From contig JBAZYB010000277.1 in NCBI GenBank assembly GCA_041659545.1, positions 1-5,095 on the forward strand: a stretch of DNA of 5,095 bases, read 5' to 3'. The notes beneath the pieces are model-generated. The model was given only the letters and a program-made list of their open reading frames with translations. It did no database searches and was not told where the DNA came from. The stretch is from Hyphomicrobium_A sp041659545 (GTDB lineage: Bacteria > Pseudomonadota > Alphaproteobacteria > Rhizobiales > Hyphomicrobiaceae). Shown piece after piece: positions 1-5,095 of the stretch. How positions within the stretch are numbered: position 1 is the stretch's first letter; every line of letters begins with the position of its first letter. The translations under genes and the position numbers were made by a program.

Positions 1-24
1 GGATGAGACGGGGAGTCTTTTATT

Positions 25-435
25 ATGTCGAAGCTTGATGATTTGATTCGTGCCGCTAAGCAGGAATTGACTGAACCGAAGACGGTTACGGTGCCTGTTG
101 TTGTTGGTGGCGAACCTGTGGAGTTTGTGTTCACGAAGCTTGAGCCGATGGAGTGGCGCAACTTGTGCGCGAAGTTCCCTCCACGGTCTGAGTCGCCGCG
201 TGACATGATGACCGGGTATAACTCGGATCTTGCGCCTTCTGGTTATCCTGTCGCGTTTATTGCGATGGTTGATGGTGATGAGCGTGTGCCGGTGTCTGCT
301 GATGAGTGGGCTGGCGTGTTTTCTGTGTTGGAGTCCCCTGATATTCATAACGTGGCTGTTGCGTTGTGGGGGATGCATGATTTTGAGGCGCAGGAGAAGG
401 TAAAAAAAGCGTTCGGGGCGGCGAAGAAGAAGTAG
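25..435 (+). CDS. Tail assembly chaperone, short form (lambda gpG-like)
   Basis: Predicted tail assembly chaperone of 136 aa, the unshifted product of a frameshifting pair equivalent to lambda G and G-T. Such proteins bind the tape measure protein in the cytoplasm and keep it soluble while the tail tube polymerises around it; they are absent from the finished virion. The assignment rests on position just before a tape measure gene, on size, on the slippery A7 run near the 3' end with an open -1 frame beyond it, and on an acidic, helix-prone sequence with an EWRNLCAKFPPR segment (residues about 43-54) of the kind seen in actinophage chaperones. The ATG is preceded by GGGGAG at 10-15, nine bases upstream, which supports this start. 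The short form ends in a basic AAKKK tail. Function is inferred from context and family resemblance, as sequence is poorly conserved in this family. The upstream gene, probably the major tail protein, lies outside the window; the TGA at 4-6 could be its stop, but that cannot be shown. Confidence 0.88.
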   Translation: MSKLDDLIRAAKQELTEPKTVTVPVVVGGEPVEFVFTKLEPMEWRNLCAKFPPRSESPRDMMTGYNSDLAPSGYPVAFIAMVDGDERVPVSADEWAGVFSVLESPDIHNVAVALWGMHDFEAQEKVKKAFGAAKKK

Positions 436-442
436 TTGCCCT
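402..442 (+). promoter_or_regulatory. Programmed -1 ribosomal frameshift site (A AAA AAA G)
   Basis: In the chaperone frame the codons are GTA AAA AAA GCG, so bases 402-408 form A AAA AAA, a canonical X XXY YYZ heptamer. Both tRNAs can re-pair after a one-base backward slip. The -1 frame is open from 408 to 827, while the zero frame stops at 433-435, 25 bases past the site. An AGGAG at 392-396, five bases upstream of the run, could act as an internal Shine-Dalgarno stimulator as in dnaX, although the dnaX spacing is longer. A weak stem could form six bases downstream, GGGGCGG (415-421) with TTGCCCT (436-442), but three of its seven pairs are G-U, so the heptamer is the firm part. Confidence 0.85.
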
Positions 443-827
443 TGCCCGCGAGTTGGGTGTTGCGCCGAGTCGTTTGTTGGGGCGTGAACCTGCTGAGGTG
501 ACGACGCATCATTACGAGGATGGTGTTTTGGTGCGCTCTGTGACGGTGCGTGAGCCTGAGTTCACTACCACCGATTTGGCGCTGTTACGCGGGCATCTGA
601 GGGATTCGCGTGAGCCTCGTGGCACGCATGGTGTGTTGTTGTCTGAGGCAATGTCTCGTGATGGTGACCCGGCGAACCGTAAGGCGAAGTTCCGGTGGGT
701 GGCTGCTTTGCCGCGCACTGATTTTGTGCAGAAGGCGATTGATGACGCGATTGATGGGTATCGGCAGTCTTACCCTGACGCAGATATGGGTTCGTTGCGC
801 TGGTCGGTGGAGAAGGTAGAGCTTTAG
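408..827 (+). CDS. Tail assembly chaperone, -1 frameshift extension (gpT-like part of the long form)
   Basis: C-terminal half of the long chaperone, made by -1 frameshifting from the gene starting at 25. If ribosomes slip on the A7 run, decoding continues with AGC at 408 and stays open to TAG at 825-827, adding 139 residues to the first 128 for about 267 aa. In lambda-like systems the T part of the fusion contacts the tail tube subunit while the G part holds the tape measure. The first residues after the shift run GGEEEVVALARELGVAPSRL, followed by LGREP, which closely resembles the ELGV-S-R-x-x-G-x-EP junction common in actinophage chaperones and argues that this frame is translated by shifting. 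The only independent start candidate is TTG at 453; it lies inside that conserved segment and has no clear ribosome site, so separate initiation is unlikely. The remainder, with a PRTDFVQKAIDDA segment near the end, has no domain I recognise. Its stop overlaps the stop of the converging gene. Confidence 0.85.
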   Translation, partial: SVRGGEEEVVALARELGVAPSRLLGREPAEVTTHHYEDGVLVRSVTVREPEFTTTDLALLRGHLRDSREPRGTHGVLLSEAMSRDGDPANRKAKFRWVAALPRTDFVQKAIDDAIDGYRQSYPDADMGSLRWSVEKVEL

Positions 828-838
828 CTGACCTTCTC
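810..838. repeat. Inverted repeat spanning the overlapping stop codons of two converging genes
   Basis: GAGAAGGT at 810-817 is perfectly repeated in reverse complement as ACCTTCTC at 831-838. Inside the loop, AGC (820-822) can pair with GCT (827-829), leaving a short TTTA loop, so a bulged hairpin of about 11 pairs is possible. It sits where the chaperone stop (825-827) overlaps the stop of the reverse gene (824-826). The position suits a two-way terminator, but neither strand has a T-run after the stem, so intrinsic termination is doubtful. Both proteins end with EKV just before their last residues, because the two arms encode the same codons GAG AAG GT on opposite strands. Confidence 0.6.
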
Positions 839-1102
839 GAAGATAAGCGTGTGCGGCCCGTACTGGTTTTCGGCCTGGTGCACCAGTTTGTACCCACGTT
901 TTTTAGCGCCGATGATTACGGTCTCGTATTTCACCGACTGTGCGTTGATTTTGAATGTTACGTCTTGGCTGCCGTTGAAAGTTCGGTTGAGTATCTGCTC
1001 TGAGTTTGCCTCAGATTCCTTTTGGCCTTTGCTGACGCTGCGGAGCAGCAGAAACCCGAATAATCCAAATAGCGCCAATGCAAAAAGAATGAATTCGATC
1101 AT
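824..1102 (-). CDS. Small single-pass membrane protein of unknown function, reversed moron-like gene
   Basis: Predicted 92-aa protein of unknown function. Residues 2-20 (IEFILFALALFGLFGFLLL) form one strongly hydrophobic helix. Arg21 and Lys25 follow it, which by the positive-inside rule suggests that the C-terminal part lies in the cytoplasm. A polar linker (about 25-45) leads to a small domain (about 47-92) with alternating beta-like stretches and the ending GAKKRGYKLVHQAEN...TLIFEKVS. The G-Y-x-L-V...T-L-x-F-E-K pattern is common in short actinobacterial proteins. There is no cysteine, so it is not a lipoprotein. ATG is the only sensible start, because an in-frame TAA lies four codons upstream. 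GTGGGGG next to it may serve as a poorly spaced ribosome site. It is the only gene here on the minus strand and breaks the chaperone-tape measure pair; its GC is about 50% by hand count, against 57-65% in sampled flanks. That suggests separate acquisition and separate expression, for example in a lysogen or early in infection. Superinfection exclusion is possible but unproven. Confidence 0.72.
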   Translation of the reverse strand: MIEFILFALALFGLFGFLLLRSVSKGQKESEANSEQILNRTFNGSQDVTFKINAQSVKYETVIIGAKKRGYKLVHQAENQYGPHTLIFEKVS

Positions 1103-1133
1103 GCCCCCACTTTACGGGGGCTTTCGTGTTTTT
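1103..1133 (+). terminator. Terminator-like hairpin or attenuator before the tape measure gene
   Basis: GCCCCC (1103-1108) and GGGGGC (1116-1121) form a perfect six-pair, all-GC stem around the seven-base loop ACTTTAC. The stem is followed on the + strand by TTTCGTGTTTTT (1122-1133), an interrupted T tract typical of an intrinsic terminator. On the minus strand the same hairpin abuts the ATG of the reverse gene with no T tract, so it would act as a leader structure there and could hide the G-rich ribosome site. On the + strand it would stop or weaken transcription coming from the chaperone genes just 11 bases before the tape measure start. Confidence 0.65.
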
Positions 1134-1144
1134 AGGGAGGCCAC

Positions 1145-3640
1145 ATGTCGCGGACAGTGAAAGTGACCCTTAGCGCCCAGGTGCAAGGGTATATCGACGG
1201 CATGAACAAGGCCGCGAACTCCACCAAGCAGGTCACTGGTGAGTCTGCGAAACTTGCCGCGCAACGTGAGTCGTTCCAGCAGCTCGGCGGCGCGATGGTC
1301 GCTGTTGGTGGTGCTGTCACTGCTATTGGTATTGCTGCGGTGAAGACCGGCATCGAGTACAACACGATGCAGCAGACGACTCGTGCCGCGTTGACGACGC
1401 TTCTGGGTTCGGCTGAGGCTGCGAACGCTCAGATGGACAAGTTGGATGCGTTTGCGCGCACTAGCCCGTTTGCGAAGACTACGTTCATTGCAGCGCAGCA
1501 GCAGATGCTCGCGTTCGGCATTGAGACGCAGAAGGTCATTCCGTACCTGGAAGCCGTGCAGGATGCTGTTGCGGCGGCTGGTGGGTCGAACGCTGACATT
1601 GAGGCGATTGTTGCCACGATGTCGAAGATTCAATCGTCATCAAAGATCACCGCTCAGGACTTGATCGAGTTCGGTAATCGTGGCGTGAACGCTGCCGATT
1701 TGATCGGTTCGCAGATGGGGAAGACTGGCGCGCAGATCCGTGAGGATATTACTGCCGGATCTTTGGGTGCGACTGAGGCGTTGGATGCGCTCGCCGCCGG
1801 CATGTCTGAGCGTTTCGATGGTGCTGCGGCGAACGTGAAGGAAACCTTTGCTGGCGCGCTTGACCGCGTGAAGGCTGCGTGGCGTGATTTTTCTGCTGAG
1901 CTTGCTACCCCGTTGGTTGACCCTGATGGTGGCGGGGCGCTTGTTGATTTCTTGAATGGTCTTGCTGATGCGATGCGCCAGTTTGAGAAGTTGCCGCAAC
2001 CTGTGAAGGAAGCGACGACGACTGTTGTGTTGGCTGGAGGTGCTGCGCTTCTTGCTGGTGGTTCTTTCCTGCTGGCTGTGCCGAAGATTGCGGAGTTCCG
2101 TGCTGCGATGGCCGCACTGAACATCACCGCCGCTGGAACAAAGGGTGCGCTAGCGGCAGCTACCCCAGCGTTGATCGCATTCGCTGCGGTTCCGATTGCG
2201 GCTGAACTCACAGGATGGATTGATGAGATGCGTGGCGTCACGATTGGTGCATCTGATCTTGAGAAGCAGATTCGAAATGTTGGGGCTGCGTCTTCTGACA
2301 TCGAACGTGGGTTGACTGGTGGAAGCATTTTCCGCGGCATGGGCATGGATGCTGAAATTGCCGCGAATAACCTCCGTCAACTGAATACCGGCGTGGGGCA
2401 AATGAAGGCTTGGTTTGATAACTCAATACTTGGCGAGGCTATGTCGTTTTTCTTTGCCGGCATGGGCCGTGAAGCCGGTAACGCTCAGAAGCAGATCGAA
2501 GAACTAGACACCGCGATGGCTTCTATGGTGTCGTCCGGTCGCACCGATGAGGCTGCTGAAGCGTATGAGTATTTCGCTGAGAAAGCAACTGAGGCTGGTT
2601 GGTCGGCTGAACGGATAGCCGAAGCTCTGCCGGAGTACACGGCGGCGATGGAGAGTGCCGCGCCGGTCACTAAGACGAGCGCGGATCTCGCATCGGAGGC
2701 TGCGTCGGCGTTGACTGAGCAGGCTGATGCGGCACGTGCTGCGACGGATGAGATTTTCAAGCTGATCGACGCTTTGATGGCGTCGAACGATACAGCGCAG
2801 ACTGCGGAGGGCGCGAACGCACGCTACCAGCAGACGCTTGCTGAGGTCGCCGAGTATGTTGCGAACGCTCAGGCTGGGCTTGACGGGTATTCGAGATCCA
2901 TTGATGAGAACACTGTTGAGGGGTCGAAGAACCGCGAAATGTTGGCTGGGATGGCCGCGGATTCTCAGGCTGCTGCTGCTGCGATTTATGAGCAGGAGCT
3001 GAAAACGCTTGGCGCTGACCAGGCGACCGCGAATTATCGGACACGGCTTGAGCAGGGGCGTGAGGCTCTGTATAAGGTGATGCTCGATTTGACTGGCAAT
3101 GCTGAGGCGGCACAGTTACTCACGGACAAACTGTATGCGATGCCTTCCCAGAAGGACATTGGCATTCTGTTGGAGACTGCGACCGCGACTGCGAAGCTGA
3201 ATGAGTGGTTGGTGCCTCGCACTCTGATGGTTTATGCGGATCTTGCCCGGCAGGGTGACTGGTCTACACCGTTGAAGGTGCCTGGCACTGCGAATGGTGG
3301 TTTGCATGAGTTCGCGGATGGTGGTTTTGCGACCGGCATTTACAAGGGCGGCGTGCCGATTCATAAGTTCGCTGAGCCTGAAACGCGGTGGGAAGCATAC
3401 ATTTCGGGCAAGCCTGGTCAGGAGGATCGCAACCGGCAGATTTGGGTGGAGACGGGCCGCAGGTTGGGCATGGGTGACATGGGCGGTTCGCCTGCCCCTA
3501 CCCAGGTGTCTCTTGCTGGTGCGCGTTTCACGTTTGAGGTTGAGGGTCGCCCGTTTACGGGGATCATTCGGGAGCAGATCGCGGGGGCGTCGGTGGTGGC
3601 GGGTTCGCGTGTTCGTCAGGGTTCGGATAGGAGATTCTAA
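1145..3640 (+). CDS. Tape measure protein
   Basis: Tape measure protein, 831 aa. It spans the lumen of the growing tail tube, fixes tail length and is released into the cell envelope during DNA injection. About 0.15 nm per residue predicts a tail near 125 nm. The N-terminal third carries the phage tape measure domain (TIGR02675/TMP-like), including TSPFAKTTF (about 106-114), SKITAQDLIEFGNRGVNAAD (166-185) and a helical segment to about 225. Hydrophobic segments at about 48-67, 291-312 and 334-356 could insert in the host membrane. The middle (about 370-670) is Ala- and Glu-rich and helix-prone, with repeated short A-N-A-Q/G-N-A-Q patterns but no exact long repeat. The C-terminus (about 717-777) has the Gly-rich NGGLHEFADGGF, then AEPETRWEAYISG and VETGRRLG, a signature familiar from actinophage tape measures. 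I see no peptidase or lysozyme motif. AGGGAGG at 1134-1140 is well placed for the ATG. The stop overlaps the next start (TAATG), so the two genes are probably translationally coupled. Confidence 0.95.
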   Translation: MSRTVKVTLSAQVQGYIDGMNKAANSTKQVTGESAKLAAQRESFQQLGGAMVAVGGAVTAIGIAAVKTGIEYNTMQQTTRAALTTLLGSAEAANAQMDKLDAFARTSPFAKTTFIAAQQQMLAFGIETQKVIPYLEAVQDAVAAAGGSNADIEAIVATMSKIQSSSKITAQDLIEFGNRGVNAADLIGSQMGKTGAQIREDITAGSLGATEALDALAAGMSERFDGAAANVKETFAGALDRVKAAWRDFSAELATPLVDPDGGGALVDFLNGLADAMRQFEKLPQPVKEATTTVVLAGGAALLAGGSFLLAVPKIAEFRAAMAALNITAAGTKGALAAATPALIAFAAVPIAAELTGWIDEMRGVTIGASDLEKQIRNVGAASSDIERGLTGGSIFRGMGMDAEIAANNLRQLNTGVGQMKAWFDNSILGEAMSFFFAGMGREAGNAQKQIEELDTAMASMVSSGRTDEAAEAYEYFAEKATEAGWSAERIAEALPEYTAAMESAAPVTKTSADLASEAASALTEQADAARAATDEIFKLIDALMASNDTAQTAEGANARYQQTLAEVAEYVANAQAGLDGYSRSIDENTVEGSKNREMLAGMAADSQAAAAAIYEQELKTLGADQATANYRTRLEQGREALYKVMLDLTGNAEAAQLLTDKLYAMPSQKDIGILLETATATAKLNEWLVPRTLMVYADLARQGDWSTPLKVPGTANGGLHEFADGGFATGIYKGGVPIHKFAEPETRWEAYISGKPGQEDRNRQIWVETGRRLGMGDMGGSPAPTQVSLAGARFTFEVEGRPFTGIIREQIAGASVVAGSRVRQGSDRRF

Positions 3641-5095
3641 TGCAGGTGTTTCCGTACAATCGTGTGCCTGATGGTTCTACTGTTTTAGCAACTAACCTCT
3701 TCACGAACCCGAACCTCGTCGGTGACGGTACGTGGGCAGAAGTACGGCGGAACCTTGTTACGAACCCTTCGTTCGAGGTTGATACGGCAGGTTGGACTCC
3801 ATCGGTCGGCGGGATTATGACTCGGACAACGTTGCAGTGGCATGTCGGAGCGGCCAGTTTGCAGATTGCGGCAACTGCATCAGCACAAAGTGCGGTTATC
3901 GGAAACATTACCGTTTCTCCATCCATCACATACACCGCTTCCGCATGGATGAAGGGCGAGGTCGGCAAAAATTTCATAGTAAGCCTTGTTGAGCGAACGT
4001 CTGCCGGTGCGTATGTTGGTGAAACTGCAAGTAGCTCCGTAACCACTACCGGGGACTGGCAGCGCATTGTTGCAAGTAGAACGCTTAGCGGTACCGGAGG
4101 AAGGGTAGAAGTGGTTGTGCGAAACTCTTTTGCCGGAGCACACACCTATTACGTAGACGCAGTTCAACTAGAAGTAGGCTCCACCGCAACACCCTACTTC
4201 GACGGCTCTTCCCCGCAAGGCTCCATCGACCACGACATGCGGCAACGCTGGCTCGGCACCGCGAACGCCTCCGAGTCGGTGATGGAGATTGAACGGGTCG
4301 CGGGGTTGACGGCGACAAACTGTATTGCCGGAGTATCCTCGGAAGCGGGGAAACCTGCTGTTCGGCAGATTCCGACCACGACGAGTAACAACTCATTCTT
4401 TGAGCTCCCCATCCCCGCCGCTGCCCGCGCTTTAGGCACCCTGATAGGGGATCTTCATGTAGGCGAGGCGCTGACTGGGTCTCTGAACGCTATCGCATTA
4501 CGTCTACGTACAATCGCGCCAGATATGACTGATGGCCCAACACCTAACCTGCCAGGGACATACCCGCTTCGCCACGAGTTCTCTGTCACGTCTACTAACC
4601 GTGCACTTTTCATGCACGGGGGTTCTCTCGGCTCCGGCGACGTGTGGTGGACAGACATCGGCCTGTTCGCCGGGGTGTACGAGGGGCCAGCGTTTAGCGG
4701 GGACACGCCTGATGATGGAGATATTTTCCATGAATGGTCAGGTGTCGCAAACAGTTCAACTTCTAAGCGTTCGCTTCGTAATTTCCTGCCGGTCGCATCG
4801 GACATGACGCCTCACACGATTGTTGAGGTTGATGGGTTGGCGGTGGGTGTCGCATTTATCACGTTGTGGCGTGATGATGGGGCACGGTGGTCTGAGGTGC
4901 GTGGTGCGGTGATGGCACCTGTTGCAGGGTCGTGGGCTGGCGTTGATTGGGAGTGTGGTTTTAACCGGGTGACGGCGTACCGGGTGGAGCAGTTTGATTC
5001 TGCCGGGTTGTCGCTCGGGTTTCTGCCTGCAGTGACGGTCACGCTGACCTCACAGGAAACATGGGTGCAGAACGTGATGGCACCCAAGGGTGGGG
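3640..5095 (+). CDS. Minor tail protein with carbohydrate-binding-like N-terminal modules (3' end outside window)
   Basis: Predicted tail-tip protein, open for 485 codons and cut by the window edge. It starts at the ATG in TAATG, one base overlapping the tape measure stop, with a GGATAGGAG ribosome site at 3625-3633. Residues about 38-195 look like a CenC-type carbohydrate-binding module (CBM_4_9): NLVTNPSFEVDTAGW at the start, ITYTASAWMKG and TGDWQRI in the middle, YYVDAVQLEVG and TPYFDGSSP at the end. A second, more diverged module (about 215-380) ends similarly with VWWTDIGLFAGVYEGPAFSG, then DTPDDG...WSGVANSSTS. Residues about 393-485 (VDGLAVGV..., ...RVTAYRVEQFD..., ...TWVQNVMAPKG) match the beta-rich domain often found in minor tail proteins of actinophages. 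A distinct start fragment, NLFTNPNL (20-27), partly duplicates the first module's opening. The likely role is structural at the tip plus contact with cell-wall sugars; whether it is the distal tail or a later baseplate protein cannot be settled here. Codon use changes near residue 387. Confidence 0.85.
   Translation, partial: MQVFPYNRVPDGSTVLATNLFTNPNLVGDGTWAEVRRNLVTNPSFEVDTAGWTPSVGGIMTRTTLQWHVGAASLQIAATASAQSAVIGNITVSPSITYTASAWMKGEVGKNFIVSLVERTSAGAYVGETASSSVTTTGDWQRIVASRTLSGTGGRVEVVVRNSFAGAHTYYVDAVQLEVGSTATPYFDGSSPQGSIDHDMRQRWLGTANASESVMEIERVAGLTATNCIAGVSSEAGKPAVRQIPTTTSNNSFFELPIPAAARALGTLIGDLHVGEALTGSLNAIALRLRTIAPDMTDGPTPNLPGTYPLRHEFSVTSTNRALFMHGGSLGSGDVWWTDIGLFAGVYEGPAFSGDTPDDGDIFHEWSGVANSSTSKRSLRNFLPVASDMTPHTIVEVDGLAVGVAFITLWRDDGARWSEVRGAVMAPVAGSWAGVDWECGFNRVTAYRVEQFDSAGLSLGFLPAVTVTLTSQETWVQNVMAPKGG
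3694..3767 (+). repeat. Short direct repeat duplicating the start of the CBM-like module
   Basis: Bases 3694-3710 and 3751-3767 match at 14 of 17 positions (AACCTCTTCACGAACCC and AACCTTGTTACGAACCC), 57 bases or 19 codons apart and in the same reading frame. They encode NLFTNP and NLVTNP, the opening motif of the carbohydrate-binding-like module. The first copy is not followed by a full module, so it looks like the remnant of a duplicated or recombined module start. Chance similarity is not excluded. Confidence 0.45.

Noticed and set aside
453..827. Second chaperone frame as an independent gene starting at TTG 453
   Set aside because: There is no clear ribosome site, and the conserved junction motif begins upstream of the TTG in the same frame, which fits -1 frameshifting instead.
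849..1160. Plus-strand open frame of 103 codons opposite the reverse membrane gene
   Set aside because: Its product is rich in Cys, Trp and Ser without recognisable pattern, it runs through the terminator-like hairpin and into the tape measure gene, and the opposite strand gives a far more protein-like sequence with a clear membrane helix.
1103..1200. Promoter for the reverse membrane gene in the start of the tape measure gene
   Set aside because: Reading the minus strand upstream of the ATG, I found TTGCAC and TAAAAA elements but no pair with acceptable spacing, so no promoter can be supported.
1654..2346. Minus-strand open frame of 230 codons inside the tape measure gene
   Set aside because: It is the antisense shadow of a GC-rich, Ala-rich gene. 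Its Ala/Ser/Pro-rich product has no recognisable domain, and the plus-strand reading is a clear tape measure protein.
3564..4145. Minus-strand open frame of 193 codons across the tape measure/minor tail junction
   Set aside because: It overlaps two convincing plus-strand genes, has no recognisable domain and ends in a low-complexity Pro-rich tail typical of antisense reading.
4599..4619. Seven-base perfect inverted repeat (CCGTGCA / TGCACGG) in the minor tail gene
   Set aside because: It lies in mid-gene with no T tract and no link to a gene boundary. A stem of this size is expected by chance in a sequence this long.

Overview
The window looks like part of the tail-gene module of a long-tailed (siphovirus-type) phage or prophage of an actinobacterium. 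It contains the tail assembly chaperone pair, a tape measure protein and a minor tail protein, in the usual order. The host guess rests on moderately high GC (hand-counted lines of about 57-65% in the tail genes), heavy use of GCG, GTG, TTG and CGT codons, and the actinophage style of the chaperone junction, the tape-measure C-terminus and the minor-tail domain. I cannot name a genus, and cannot tell a free phage from a prophage.

Layout: bases 1-24 are a leader with a GGGGAG ribosome site. 25-435 (+) is the short tail assembly chaperone (136 aa). A run of seven A at 402-408 is a textbook -1 slippery site (A AAA AAA), and the -1 frame is open from it to 827. The long chaperone is therefore a fusion of about 267 aa. 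824-1102 (-) is a small gene on the opposite strand, encoding a 92-aa protein with one membrane helix. It is the odd gene out: lower GC, reversed, and set between the chaperones and the tape measure gene like a moron. A perfect 8-bp inverted repeat spans the two overlapping stop codons where it meets the chaperone gene. A terminator-like hairpin (1103-1133, + orientation) sits between its start codon and the tape measure gene. 1145-3640 (+) is the tape measure protein (831 aa). 3640-5095 (+), starting in a TAATG overlap, is a minor tail protein that runs off the end of the window. It has a carbohydrate-binding-like N-terminal part, a second module ending in a similar motif, and then a conserved actinophage minor-tail domain.

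Working together: the two chaperone forms coat the tape measure protein while the tail tube assembles. The tape measure sets tail length (roughly 125 nm if about 0.15 nm per residue applies). The minor tail protein joins the tail tip and probably touches host surface sugars. The reversed membrane protein is not needed by this logic and more likely acts on the host cell or on competing phages. The hairpin ahead of the tape measure gene could lower expression of tail-tip genes relative to the upstream genes.

Most worth following up: the reversed membrane gene with its two flanking hairpins, and the minor tail gene, whose codon use changes at the same place as its domain boundary. No RNA genes, insertion sequences, CRISPR arrays or attachment sites were seen, and no stretch over 300 bases lacks a gene.
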